From positions 1 through 64,000 of the forward strand of contig CANMIP010000021.1 in NCBI GenBank assembly GCA_947497945.1: a stretch of DNA of 64,000 nucleotides, in the 5' to 3' direction. Position numbers and translations under genes: made by a program. Shown in pieces: positions 43,509-53,027 of this stretch. Numbering within the stretch: position 1 is the first letter of the stretch; the number at the start of each line of letters is the position of its first letter. The notes beneath the pieces are model-generated. The model saw nothing but the letters and a program-made list of their open reading frames with translations. It made no database searches and had not been told where the DNA came from. This DNA is from an uncultured Tropicimonas sp. Its GTDB lineage: Bacteria; Pseudomonadota; Alphaproteobacteria; Rhodobacterales; Rhodobacteraceae.

Positions 43509-44522
43509 ATGATCACCACTTTCACACGGCGTGCGGCCGTGACTGCACTTGTTGCAACCGGCGTGTTGGCCGGATCTGTCGGCGGAGCGCTTGCCGAGGA
43601 CAAGATCACGCTGCGCATGGCGGCCTCGGCCTCCGAAACCGACCAGCGGTCTGTCGCGCTGGCCGAGGTTTTTGGCCCTGCCGTGGCCGAGTTCGCGGAC
43701 TATGAGCCGCATTACAACTCAACGCTCTTCGCGCAAGGCACCGAGCTGGAAGCGATCTCGCGCGGCAATGCCGAGATGTCGATCGCCTCGGCGCAGGAAC
43801 TGGCGCAGTTCTTCCCCGAATTCTCGATCTTCGCCACCGGCTATGTCCACCAGGACGCCGCCCACCAGGTTGCGGTCTTCAACGACCCGCTGATGGAGCC
43901 CTTCAAGCAGAAGGCCGAGGAAGAGCTTGGCGTGAAGCTGCTCTCGGTGATGTATTTGGGTCGCCGGCACGTCAATCTGCGCCAGTCCAAGGACGAGCTG
44001 ACGGTCACCACGCCGGCCGACCTGGCGGGCGTCAACCTGCGTATGCCCGGCACCGATGCCTGGCAATATCTCGGCAAGGCGCTTGGCGCGTCGCCGACCC
44101 CGATGGCCTTCGCCGAAGTCTATACCGCGCTCTCGACCGGGGCCGTGGACGGACAGGACAATCCGCTTCCGACCGTTGTCGACATGAAGTTCTACGAGGT
44201 CACCAAGCAGATCGCGCTGACATCGCATCTGGTCGATCTCAACTACATCGCCTTCTCCAAGGAAGTCTGGGACAAGATGACCCCCGAGCAGCAGGCAATC
44301 GTGCAGAAAGCGGCTGACGATGCTGCCGAAGCCGGTCGCCAGAAGCAGCTCCAGCTTGAAGGCGAGCTGGTTGCCTTCCTCGAAGAGCAGGGGCTTGCCG
44401 TCTATGAGCCCGATCTCGCCGCCTTCCGCGAGCATGTCCAGGCGCAGTATGTCGGCAGCGAGTTTGCCGCTTCCTGGCCCGACGGTGTTCTGGAGCAGAT
44501 CAACGCGCTTGGCGCCAAGTGA
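43509..44522 (+). CDS. TRAP transporter substrate-binding protein (DctP family)
   Basis: Signal peptide, 'AQFFPEFSIFATGYVHQDAAHQ', 'ADLAGVNLRMPGTDAWQYLGKALGASPTPMAFAEVYTALSTGAVDGQDNPLP'. Confidence 0.95.
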   Translation: MITTFTRRAAVTALVATGVLAGSVGGALAEDKITLRMAASASETDQRSVALAEVFGPAVAEFADYEPHYNSTLFAQGTELEAISRGNAEMSIASAQELAQFFPEFSIFATGYVHQDAAHQVAVFNDPLMEPFKQKAEEELGVKLLSVMYLGRRHVNLRQSKDELTVTTPADLAGVNLRMPGTDAWQYLGKALGASPTPMAFAEVYTALSTGAVDGQDNPLPTVVDMKFYEVTKQIALTSHLVDLNYIAFSKEVWDKMTPEQQAIVQKAADDAAEAGRQKQLQLEGELVAFLEEQGLAVYEPDLAAFREHVQAQYVGSEFAASWPDGVLEQINALGAK

Positions 44523-44554
44523 TCTGACGTGACAGGGGCCGCGGGAGAAACGAG

Positions 44555-45115
44555 ATGAAAGCAATCGCGAAATGGGTCTCCCGCGGCGCCGAATTCATCG
44601 CCGCCACAATGCTGGCGGCGATGTTCCTGACCTTCCTTTTGCAGATCTTCTCGCGTTACGTGCTGCTGATGCCCTTCGGCTGGACGCTTGAGCTCTGCCT
44701 GATCCTCTGGGTCTGGATCGTCTTCTTTGCCAATGCCTTCATCGTGCGCGATATCGACCATGTCACCTTCGACATCCTCTATCTTGCTGCGCCTCGGCGG
44801 GTCCGGCGCATCCTCGCGCTGATCACCGCCGCCGCCATCGCCATCGGCATGATCTGGGCCTTCCTGCCGACCTGGGACTATATCGACTGGATGAAGATGC
44901 GGAAGACGACCACGGTCCGCCTGCCGATCTCCGGCGAGAAGATCCCGATGCGGACGATCTTCTCGATCTATGCGCTCTTCATGATCGTCATCGCCATACG
45001 CTACAGCTGGCGCTTCGTCGACGTGCTGCGCAACGGGCCGCATGACGAGGATCACGCCTATCTCAACCAGGTTCCGGACGAGAAGAAATTCAAGGCCGGG
45101 GAGGACGGGCAATGA
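44555..45115 (+). CDS. TRAP transporter small permease (DctQ)
   Basis: 'MKAIAKWVSRGAEFIAATMLAAMFLTFLLQIFSRYVLLMPFGWTLELCLILWVWIVFFANAFIVRDIDHVTFD'. Confidence 0.94.
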   Translation: MKAIAKWVSRGAEFIAATMLAAMFLTFLLQIFSRYVLLMPFGWTLELCLILWVWIVFFANAFIVRDIDHVTFDILYLAAPRRVRRILALITAAAIAIGMIWAFLPTWDYIDWMKMRKTTTVRLPISGEKIPMRTIFSIYALFMIVIAIRYSWRFVDVLRNGPHDEDHAYLNQVPDEKKFKAGEDGQ

Positions 45116-46407
45116 GTTTCGAGCTCGCCTCCTGCCTGTTCACGCTGTTCTTCCTCGCCGGGATCGGCACCCCCATCGGTTATTCGATCATCCTGGCCTC
45201 GACGGTCTATCTCGGCCTGGCCGGGCTCGACATTGCGCTGGCGGGCGAAAAGATCCTGCAAGGGCTCTACAAGAGTTTCGTGCTGCTGGCGGTGCCGCTC
45301 TTCATCACCGCCGCCAATATCATGAATGCCGGCACGATCTCCGAACGGCTTCTGAATTTCTGTGTCGCCGCCGTTGGCCGTTTCCGCGGCGGGCTGGGGC
45401 ATGTGAATGTCGTCGCCTCGCTGATCTTCTCCGGCATGTCCGGCTCGGCCGTGGCCGACGCGGCCGGCATCGGCAAGATCATCATCGAGATGATGACCAA
45501 GGACGGGCGCTATCCGCGCGGATACGCCGCCGCCATCACCGCCGCCTCGGCCACGATCGGCCCGATCATCCCGCCCTCGATCCCGATGGTGCTCTATGCG
45601 CTGGTCTCCAACACTTCGATCGGCGCGCTCTTCCTCGCCGGAATCCTGCCCGGGCTGGTCATGGGCGTCGTGCTGATGGCGATGAACACCTACATCTCGA
45701 CCCGGCGCGGGTTCGCGCTGGAGGCGCCGGTGCCGCTCAAGGAGCTGCCGCGCCACACGGCAAATGCCTTCCCGGCGCTGTTGATGCCGGTGATCCTGCT
45801 CTATGGCATCTATGGCGGCGTCACCACGCCGACCGAGGCCGCCGCTGTCGCCGCCTTCTATGCGCTGGTACTCGCAGGGCTGTTCTACCGCGCGCTGTCG
45901 CTGCATGCGCTCTACCGGATCTTCGTCGAGAGCGCCCGCTCCTCGGCCGCCGTGGGCATCGTGATCGGCGGCGCGCTGATCCTCAACTTCATCGTCGTCT
46001 CCGAGAATATCCCGAGCATGATGTCCGCAGCACTTGTCGGCATGGATGTCCACCCGCTGGTCTTCCTGCTCGGCGTCAACCTGCTGGTGCTGCTGCTGGG
46101 CTGCGTGCTCGACGCGACGACCATCATCCTCGTGATCATCCCGCTCTTCATCCCGACCTGCCGCGAGATGGGCATCGACCTTGTCCATTTCGGCGTGCTG
46201 ATCGTGGTCAACTCGATGATCGGCCTGATCACCCCGCCTTACGGCATCCTTCTCTTCGTTATCAATGCGGTCACCGGAATCCCTCTGGGCGAAATCATCC
46301 GCGAGGTATGGGCCTTCCTCTTCGTGCTCGTCCTCGCGCTGCTGCTGATGATCTTCGTGCCAGAAATCGTTCTCTGGCTGCCGCGCCTCTTCGGCTACAA
46401 CGGGTAG
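45112..46407 (+). CDS. TRAP transporter large permease (DctM)
   Basis: 'GMSGSAVADAAGIGKIIIEMMTKDGRYPRGYAAAITAASATIGPIIPPSIPMVLYALVSNTSIGALFLAGILPGL'; ATGA-type overlap with dctQ. Confidence 0.96.
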   Translation: MSFELASCLFTLFFLAGIGTPIGYSIILASTVYLGLAGLDIALAGEKILQGLYKSFVLLAVPLFITAANIMNAGTISERLLNFCVAAVGRFRGGLGHVNVVASLIFSGMSGSAVADAAGIGKIIIEMMTKDGRYPRGYAAAITAASATIGPIIPPSIPMVLYALVSNTSIGALFLAGILPGLVMGVVLMAMNTYISTRRGFALEAPVPLKELPRHTANAFPALLMPVILLYGIYGGVTTPTEAAAVAAFYALVLAGLFYRALSLHALYRIFVESARSSAAVGIVIGGALILNFIVVSENIPSMMSAALVGMDVHPLVFLLGVNLLVLLLGCVLDATTIILVIIPLFIPTCREMGIDLVHFGVLIVVNSMIGLITPPYGILLFVINAVTGIPLGEIIREVWAFLFVLVLALLLMIFVPEIVLWLPRLFGYNG

Positions 46408-46411
46408 ACCC

Positions 46412-48298
46412 ATGACACTCTCCATCGCGACCACCTTCGTGCCCGGCAGCCTGCCGGCAAAGCTGGAAACTATTGCCGCGGCCGGTTTCACGGCCATCGA
46501 ACTGCATGAGCCGGACTTCACCGGGTTCGAAGGCAGCGCCGAGGATTTGCGCCGCATCGCCGGCGATCTCGGCCTGCGCATCGCGCTGCTCAAGAGCTTC
46601 CACGATCTCGAAGGCGCGCCCGGGGAGAGCCGGGCGCAGGTCTTCGACCGTTTGGAGCGCAAGCTCGACCTGATGGCGCGGATGGGCGTCGAGACGCTGC
46701 TCCTGGGAACCGCGACCGGCGCGGGCAATTCGGGCGAGCCCGACCGGCTCGCCGCCGATCTCGCCGAGGCCGCCGATCTCGCCGGTTCGCGCGGGCTTCG
46801 GCTGGCCTGTCTTGCGCTGCCCTGGGCGCGCCATCTCACCACCGAGATGCAGGCTTTCGAGCTGGTACGGAAGGTCGATCACCCCGCCTTCGGCCTCGCC
46901 CTCAACTCCTTCTTCTCGCTGGCCGACGGCTCCAAGCCGGCCCGGCTGCGGGACATTCCCGGCGAGAAGATCTTCCATGTCCAGCTTTCGGACGCGCCGG
47001 CAATCGACGGCGATATCCGGCACCTGAAACGCCATTTCAGCCTGCTGCCGGGGCAGGGGCGGCTCAACCTCGCAGGCTTCGTGCGCCTCCTCGCGCGGTC
47101 CGGCTACCAGGGCCCGTGGTCGCTGGCGCGTGTCAACGAGGGCGATCCGACCGGCGCCAGCCTGGCCACCGATGGCTACCGCGCGCTGGTCAACCTGCTC
47201 AACGATGTCTCCGCCACCGAGCCCGATCTGGATTTCGGCATCAGCCGGCTGCCGGAGCGGGTCCATGCAACTGGGTGGGAGTTCATCGAGTTCGCGGCCG
47301 ATGACGTGAGCGGCGCGCAACTGACCGGGTTGCTGGAGGCGCTCTGTTTCCGGATGGAGCGGCGGCACGTGTCGAAATCGGTCGAGCTCTGGCGGCAGGG
47401 CGCGGTGAATATCGTCGTGAACACCGACAAGGAGGGCTTTGCCCGCGAGGCGTTCCTCGAACACGGGCCGAGCGTTTGCGATATGGGGATGCGGGTGAAG
47501 GACGCCGCGCAGACCGTGGCCCGCGCCGCCGCCCTCGGCACGCCGGAATTCCACCAGCCGGTCGGCACCGGCGAGCTGGAGATCCCGGCCATTCGCGGCA
47601 TCGGCGCCAATGTGGTTCATTTCATCGACCAGCAGAGCAACCTGCACCGGGTCTGGGATATCGAGTTCGAGCCGGTCGCCAAGGCCGAGGCGACCCAGCC
47701 CGCCGGCATCCGCCGCATCGACCATGTCGCCCAGACCATGCGCTATGATGAGATGCAGCACTGGCTGCTCTATTACATCTCGACCTTCGAGATGAAGAAA
47801 TCGCCCATCGTCAACGTGGCGGACCCGTCCGGCGTCGTCCGCTCGCAGGCCATCGAGACGCCGGAGGGCGAGATCCGGCTCAACCTCAACGGCGCGGAGG
47901 GGCAGCAGACGCTGGCCGGCTCCTTCCTCAAGGGCGCCGATGGCGCGGGCGTGCAGCATATCGCGCTGCTGACCGATGACATCTTCGAGACCTCGGCGCT
48001 GCTGGAGGCGGCGGGCTGCCCGCGGCTGGTGATCTCGCCCAACTACTATGACGACATCCAGGGCCATTTCGGGTTGGAGGACGCGCTCGTCGAGAGGCTC
48101 AGGGCGGGCAATATCCTCTATGACCGCGACGGGAAGGGGGAGTATTTCCAGATCTATTCCCAGCCGATCTTCAACGGCTTCTTCTTTGAGATCGTGCAGC
48201 GCAAGGGCGGCTACCAGGGCTATGGCGCCCGCAATGCCGCGATCCGGCTGGCCGCGCAGGCGCAACACCTGCAACACCTGGCCGAGGCCTCCAAATGA
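46412..48298 (+). CDS. Bifunctional TIM-barrel (3-dehydroshikimate dehydratase, QuiC-like) / 4-hydroxyphenylpyruvate dioxygenase-like protein
   Basis: N-terminal AP-endonuclease-type TIM barrel 'MTLSIATTFVPGSLPAKLETIAAAGFTAIELHEPDF'; C-terminal VOC/HPPD 'IRRIDHVAQTM...EGQQTLAGSFLKGADGAGVQHIALLTDDIFET'. Confidence 0.88.
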   Translation: MTLSIATTFVPGSLPAKLETIAAAGFTAIELHEPDFTGFEGSAEDLRRIAGDLGLRIALLKSFHDLEGAPGESRAQVFDRLERKLDLMARMGVETLLLGTATGAGNSGEPDRLAADLAEAADLAGSRGLRLACLALPWARHLTTEMQAFELVRKVDHPAFGLALNSFFSLADGSKPARLRDIPGEKIFHVQLSDAPAIDGDIRHLKRHFSLLPGQGRLNLAGFVRLLARSGYQGPWSLARVNEGDPTGASLATDGYRALVNLLNDVSATEPDLDFGISRLPERVHATGWEFIEFAADDVSGAQLTGLLEALCFRMERRHVSKSVELWRQGAVNIVVNTDKEGFAREAFLEHGPSVCDMGMRVKDAAQTVARAAALGTPEFHQPVGTGELEIPAIRGIGANVVHFIDQQSNLHRVWDIEFEPVAKAEATQPAGIRRIDHVAQTMRYDEMQHWLLYYISTFEMKKSPIVNVADPSGVVRSQAIETPEGEIRLNLNGAEGQQTLAGSFLKGADGAGVQHIALLTDDIFETSALLEAAGCPRLVISPNYYDDIQGHFGLEDALVERLRAGNILYDRDGKGEYFQIYSQPIFNGFFFEIVQRKGGYQGYGARNAAIRLAAQAQHLQHLAEASK

Positions 48299-49167
48299 AG
48301 GCGGCGCTGGTCGGCCACGGGATTGGCGCTTCGCTGACACCGGCCATGCATGAGACGGAAGGGCGCGCGCTCGGTCTCGACTACAGCTATGAACGGTTTG
48401 ACGTGGCCAAGGCGCCCTGGTCGGAGAAGTCGTTGCTGGAGATTGTCCGCTACGCCGAGGCCGAGGGATATGTCGGGCTCAACATCACCCATCCCTTCAA
48501 GACGGCCGTGCTTGGCTGGGTCGACGAGATTTCGCCCATGGCCCGCGCCATCGGGGCGGCCAACACGGTGCTCTTCCGCGACAATCGCCGCATCGCCCAT
48601 AATACCGACCAGCCGGGATTCCGGCGCGCCTTCGAGGCAAGAGGCGACGGCTGGGCGCGCCGGCATGTGCTGCTGTTGGGCGCGGGCGGGGCCGGGCCGG
48701 CGGTGGGCATGGCGCTGCTGGGGCTGGGCGTGAAGCGGATTGATGTGCTGGATCCGGTGCCGGGCAAGGCCGAGGAGGTCGCCGGCCGGCTGTTGCGCGC
48801 CGATCGATCGGTTGAGGTCACGCCGCATGAAACGCTGGACGGGATCTCGCTCGACAGGCTGGACGGGATGGTCAACGCCACCCCGATGGGCATGGTCAGC
48901 CATCCGGGCATGGCGCTGGACCCCGCGCTTCTCCCGCGCGGCGCATGGGTCGCCGATATCGTCTATTTCCCGCGCGAGACCGCGCTGATGCGCGCCGCCC
49001 GCGCGCGCGCGCATCGCGTGCTGCCAGGGACCGGTATGGCGCTCTACCAGGCGGTCGAGGCCTTCGAACTCATCACCGGGCACGCCCCGGACGCGGCCCG
49101 CATGGCCGCATCCCTTGACGCCATGCTTGCCAGCACGGCGCCGCCTTCCAGCGGAGACAGCAAATGA
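48295..49167 (+). CDS. Shikimate dehydrogenase family protein (AroE/quinate-shikimate DH-like)
   Basis: 'ALVGHGIGASLTPAMHETEGRALGLDYSYERFD', 'GLNITHPFKTAVL', 'GAANTVLF...HNTDQPGF', 'LLLGAGGAGPAVGMALLGLGV'; 4-bp overlap with the previous gene. Confidence 0.92.
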   Translation: MKAALVGHGIGASLTPAMHETEGRALGLDYSYERFDVAKAPWSEKSLLEIVRYAEAEGYVGLNITHPFKTAVLGWVDEISPMARAIGAANTVLFRDNRRIAHNTDQPGFRRAFEARGDGWARRHVLLLGAGGAGPAVGMALLGLGVKRIDVLDPVPGKAEEVAGRLLRADRSVEVTPHETLDGISLDRLDGMVNATPMGMVSHPGMALDPALLPRGAWVADIVYFPRETALMRAARARAHRVLPGTGMALYQAVEAFELITGHAPDAARMAASLDAMLASTAPPSSGDSK

Positions 49168-49979
49168 CCGAAAACACCGACGCCGACGCCATCCGGGACT
49201 GGTGGCGCACCTCCATCATCGATATGGCTCCCGGCCGGATCGCCTTTCGCGGCAAGCCGATCGAAGAGCTGATCGGCACTGTTTCCTTTCCCCAGATGAT
49301 CTGGCTGATGGTGCTGGGCGAGATCCCTTCGCAGGCACAGGCCCGGCTCTTCGAGGCCGCGCTGGTCGCGGGGGTCGATCACGGTCCGCAAGCGCCCTCC
49401 ATCGCCGCCGCGCGCATGGCTGCGACCTGCGGCGTCGGTCTGAACAATGTCATGGCCACGGCGGTGAACATGCTGGGCGATGTGCATGGCGGGGCAGGGG
49501 AGCAATGCGCGGAACTCTTCTATGACATCGCCGCGCGGATGGAGGCTGGCGCGGAGCTTCTGCCGGCTGTCCGCGACGGGCTGGACGCCTGGCGGGCGCA
49601 ATATGGCAAGATCATCTCCGGCTATGGCCACCGCTTCCACAAGCCAAACGATCCGCGCGCGCCACGCCTGATGGCGCTTGTCCGCGAGGCCGCCGCCGAG
49701 GGCGCCGTCTCGGGCCGTTTCGCCGAGATCGGCGAGGCAGTGCAGGCCGAGCTTGGCCGCCAGCGCGGTGACCGTCCCATCGCGATGAATATCGACGGCT
49801 CGACCGCCGTGATCTTCTGCGAGCTGGGCTTCCCGGCGCCGCTCGCGCGCGGGTTCTTCTGCCTCTCGCGCTCTGTCGGCGTGCTCGCCCATGGCTGGGA
49901 ACAGATGCAGCAGGGCGGCCGCAACAAGGGCCCGATGCCGCCGAGCTACCTGCCGAAATACGTCCCCCAGCCCGAGTGA
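49164..49979 (+). CDS. Citrate synthase-like / citryl-CoA lyase-like protein
   Basis: 'WWRTSIIDMAPGRIAFRGKPIEELIGTVSFPQMIWLMVLGEIPS', 'MLGDVHGGAGEQCAELFYDIA', 'GYGHRFHKPNDPRAPRLMALV'; only 271 aa. Confidence 0.87.
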   Translation: MTENTDADAIRDWWRTSIIDMAPGRIAFRGKPIEELIGTVSFPQMIWLMVLGEIPSQAQARLFEAALVAGVDHGPQAPSIAAARMAATCGVGLNNVMATAVNMLGDVHGGAGEQCAELFYDIAARMEAGAELLPAVRDGLDAWRAQYGKIISGYGHRFHKPNDPRAPRLMALVREAAAEGAVSGRFAEIGEAVQAELGRQRGDRPIAMNIDGSTAVIFCELGFPAPLARGFFCLSRSVGVLAHGWEQMQQGGRNKGPMPPSYLPKYVPQPE

Positions 49980-49984
49980 TCCCC

Positions 49985-51151
49985 ATGGACTTCCCGCTGA
50001 AAATCGGACTGATCGGCTGTGGCCGCATCAGCGACATCTACCTTCAGAACTGCAAGACTTTTGCCGAGCTGGAGGTGGTCGCTTGCGGCAGCCTTGACCT
50101 TGCGGAGGCGCAGGCCAAGGCCGCGCAATGGGGCATCCCGAAGGCCTGCACGCCCGAAGAAATCCTCGCCGACCCGGCGATCGACTGTATCCTCAACCTG
50201 ACCATCCCGGCGGCCCACGCGCCCATCGAGCTGGCCGCGCTTGAAGCAGGCAAGCATGTCTATTCGGAGAAACCGCTGGCGACCAACACGCGCGACGGCG
50301 CCAAGGTGCTGGCGCTGGCCCGACAAAAGGGCCTCTACGTGGGCAACGCGCCCGACACTTTCCTCGGTGGCCGCTGGCAGACCATGCGCCGGCTCATCGA
50401 CGAAGGCGCCATCGGCAAGCCCACCGGCGTGATGGCGTTCGTCGGCACCCATGGCACCGAACGCCACCACCCTAACCCGGATTTCTACTATGCGGAGGGC
50501 GGCGGCCCGCTGCTCGATCTCGGCCCCTATTACCTGACCGCGATGGTCTTCCTTCTTGGCCCGATCTCCCGCGTCGCCGGCATGGGGCGCAAGACCTTCG
50601 ACAAGCGCCTGATCGAGAACGGACCCCGCAATGGCGAATGGATGCCGGTCGAGGTGGACACGCATTCGCTGAGCTTGCTGGAATTTGCCTCTGGCGTGAT
50701 CGGCTCGATGACCATGAGCTTCGATATCTGGGACAGCGAAACCCCGCGTTTCGAGATCTATGGCGAGGATGGCACGATCTGTATCCCCGATCCGGACCCG
50801 GTCTATGGCGCCAACCGCTTCGAAGGCGAAGTCTGGATCCGCACGCGGGAGACCTCCCGCTGGTCGCACCAGCCCCGCCCGACCGGACGCGACAGCTGGG
50901 CCGTGGCCGATAACCATCACGGCTATAACGACAATTTCCGCGGTCTGGGCCTGCTCGACATGGCCTATGCCATCCGCGACGGCCGCCCGGCGCGTGCCTC
51001 CGGCGAGATGGCGCAGCATGTGCTCGACGTGATGGAGGCCATCGATCGCGCGCCTGCCATGGGCGTCTACCAGGAGATCGGCTCCAGCTGCGCCCTGCCC
51101 GAAATGCTGCCCCCCAACTTCCCCCACCCCGAAAAGGCTGTCGTAAAATGA
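49985..51151 (+). CDS. Gfo/Idh/MocA family oxidoreductase
   Basis: 'KIGLIGCGRISDIYLQNCKTFAELEVVACGSLDLAEAQ', 'GKHVYSEKPLATNTRDGAKVLALARQKGLYVGNAPDTFLGG'. Confidence 0.93.
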   Translation: MDFPLKIGLIGCGRISDIYLQNCKTFAELEVVACGSLDLAEAQAKAAQWGIPKACTPEEILADPAIDCILNLTIPAAHAPIELAALEAGKHVYSEKPLATNTRDGAKVLALARQKGLYVGNAPDTFLGGRWQTMRRLIDEGAIGKPTGVMAFVGTHGTERHHPNPDFYYAEGGGPLLDLGPYYLTAMVFLLGPISRVAGMGRKTFDKRLIENGPRNGEWMPVEVDTHSLSLLEFASGVIGSMTMSFDIWDSETPRFEIYGEDGTICIPDPDPVYGANRFEGEVWIRTRETSRWSHQPRPTGRDSWAVADNHHGYNDNFRGLGLLDMAYAIRDGRPARASGEMAQHVLDVMEAIDRAPAMGVYQEIGSSCALPEMLPPNFPHPEKAVVK

Positions 51152-51819
51152 CCGTCACCAATCTCGATATCGCCAAGCCCTTCTTCCCTGTGAAATTCGT
51201 CGAAGACGAGGCGGAATACAGAATCACCGACCGGGTGATCGTGCTGAATCTCGGCGCGGAACCGGTGCAGGTCGAAGACCAGCAGCTCAGGCCGCTCAAT
51301 TCGGTGATCCTTGCCCGGACAACGGTCCGCAATATCGAGCGCATCGTCGTGGTCGAGGAGTTCGACAGCCATGACAGCGATGACGCGCTCTATGCCCGGG
51401 TCAAGGAGGTCTGGCCCTCGGCCTATGATGTGCGCAAGGAAGAGCGGCTGCGCGGCGTGAGCCATTACATGGGGCAGAAGACCTATATCGGCAATATCGG
51501 CCTCAACATGTATCATTCCGGCACGGTCCCGCTGAAGGTCGGCCTGCACAGGGATCACGTGTTCTGCCCGGTGGACGGGTTCCGCGAGGTCCACACCCAG
51601 ATCGTCGGCTTCGGCAAGATGCAGCAATGCCATGAGCAGGATGTCTCCACGCTCTACTGGGAGGAGATGATGGGGCCGGGCACCACGCATCGCCCGATGT
51701 ATGACGCGGCGGGCAACTACCCCTGGCATCAATACGAGACGGTGACGCCGTCGATCTTCATGGCGGTCGAGTTCATCCCCGAAGGGGTGACGGTGCCGGG
51801 CATGGAGGGACACGCATGA
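51148..51819 (+). CDS. Uncharacterised 223-aa protein (possible cupin-like fold), coupled in the catabolic operon
   Basis: Overlaps neighbours by 4 bp on both sides; 'PLKVGLHRDHVFCPVDGFREVHTQIVGFGKMQQCHEQDVSTLYWEEMMGPGTTHRPMY' has His/Asp/Glu spacing suggestive of metal binding; family not recognised. Confidence 0.75.
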   Translation: MTVTNLDIAKPFFPVKFVEDEAEYRITDRVIVLNLGAEPVQVEDQQLRPLNSVILARTTVRNIERIVVVEEFDSHDSDDALYARVKEVWPSAYDVRKEERLRGVSHYMGQKTYIGNIGLNMYHSGTVPLKVGLHRDHVFCPVDGFREVHTQIVGFGKMQQCHEQDVSTLYWEEMMGPGTTHRPMYDAAGNYPWHQYETVTPSIFMAVEFIPEGVTVPGMEGHA

Positions 51820-53027
51820 CGGCGTTGCTCCCGGCGGATCCCTTTGACGGCCCGTTCCCGCGGCTCGGGCGTCGGCTTCGGCTCGGCATTGTCGGCGGCG
51901 GGCGGATTGCCGGCACGCAGGCGATGGCGGCGCGGATGACCGATCGCTGGGAGGTCGTGGCCGGCGCGCTCTCCTCGGACCCGGACAAGGCGCGGGCGCG
52001 CGGGGCGGAGTGGTACCTGCCGCCCGAGCGCTGCTATGCGAGCTTCAACGACATGGCCGAGGCGGAAGCGGCGCGGACGGATGGCGTGGACGCGGTGATG
52101 ATCACCACGCCGAACCATGTCCATTTCGCCGCCGCGAAGGCCTTCCTCGCGGCCGGGATCGACGTGCTCTGCGACAAGCCGCTGACCAATGAGGTGGCCG
52201 AGGCCGAGGAACTGGTCCGGCTCGCGGAGGCCTCGGGGCTGGTCTTCGCCGTTGGCTACGCGATGTCCTGCTTCCCGATGATCCGGCAGGCGCAGCGGAT
52301 CGTGGCCGAGGGCGGCCTTGGCCGGATCAACCAGGTCCATGTCGAGTTCCTGCAGGACTGGATGACCCCGCCCGAAAGCGCCGAGGCCGAGCATGTGAAA
52401 TGGCGGCTGGACCCTTTGAGATCGGGCGCGACGAGCTGTGTCGGCGATATCGGCACCCATGCGGCGCATCTGGCGAGCCTCGTCTCGGGGTTGGCGCTGA
52501 CGCATCTGCGCGCCGAGTTTCATGTCTGCGGCGCGCCCAAGCCGCTGGAAGACACCGCCTTCATGTTCACGCGCTATGACGGGGATGTGCCGGGCACGCT
52601 GATGGCGACGCGTCTCGCGCCGGGCAATCGCGGCGGGCTGCGCTTGCGGATCTTCGGCAGCGAGGGCGGGCTGGAATGGGACCTGGAGAGCTCGGAGCTG
52701 TTGAAATTCAACCGCTTCGGGGAGCCGGACCGGGTGCTCAGTCGCGGCCACGGCCATGGTATCTCGCCCGAGGTCGAGCGGTTTGTCCGCACCGGCCGGG
52801 GCTTCCCGGAAGGGATCATCGAGGCCTGGGCCAATCTCTATACCGAATTTGCGATGGCGGTCGCTGCGCGGCGCGACGGCCTCGCGCCCCCGGAGGGCTG
52901 GTTGGCCTATCCGACCGTGCGCGAGGGCGCCGATGGCGTTCGTTTCATCGCCGCTGCGGTCCGGTCCTCGCAAGCGGGCGGCGCCTGGACAGAACTGGAC
53001 CCGGAAGGAGACCCCGAGAATGTATGA
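51816..53027 (+). CDS. Gfo/Idh/MocA family oxidoreductase
   Basis: 'LRLGIVGGGRIAGTQAMAARMTDRWEVVAGALSSDPDKARARG', 'GIDVLCDKPLTNEVAEAEELVRLAEASGLVFAVGYAMSCFPMI'. Confidence 0.93.
   Translation: MTALLPADPFDGPFPRLGRRLRLGIVGGGRIAGTQAMAARMTDRWEVVAGALSSDPDKARARGAEWYLPPERCYASFNDMAEAEAARTDGVDAVMITTPNHVHFAAAKAFLAAGIDVLCDKPLTNEVAEAEELVRLAEASGLVFAVGYAMSCFPMIRQAQRIVAEGGLGRINQVHVEFLQDWMTPPESAEAEHVKWRLDPLRSGATSCVGDIGTHAAHLASLVSGLALTHLRAEFHVCGAPKPLEDTAFMFTRYDGDVPGTLMATRLAPGNRGGLRLRIFGSEGGLEWDLESSELLKFNRFGEPDRVLSRGHGHGISPEVERFVRTGRGFPEGIIEAWANLYTEFAMAVAARRDGLAPPEGWLAYPTVREGADGVRFIAAAVRSSQAGGAWTELDPEGDPENV

Noticed and set aside
45058-48340. 594-aa and 681-aa minus-strand ORFs over dctM and the QuiC-like gene
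   Set aside because: Shadow ORFs; real genes are on the plus strand with ATGA overlaps.
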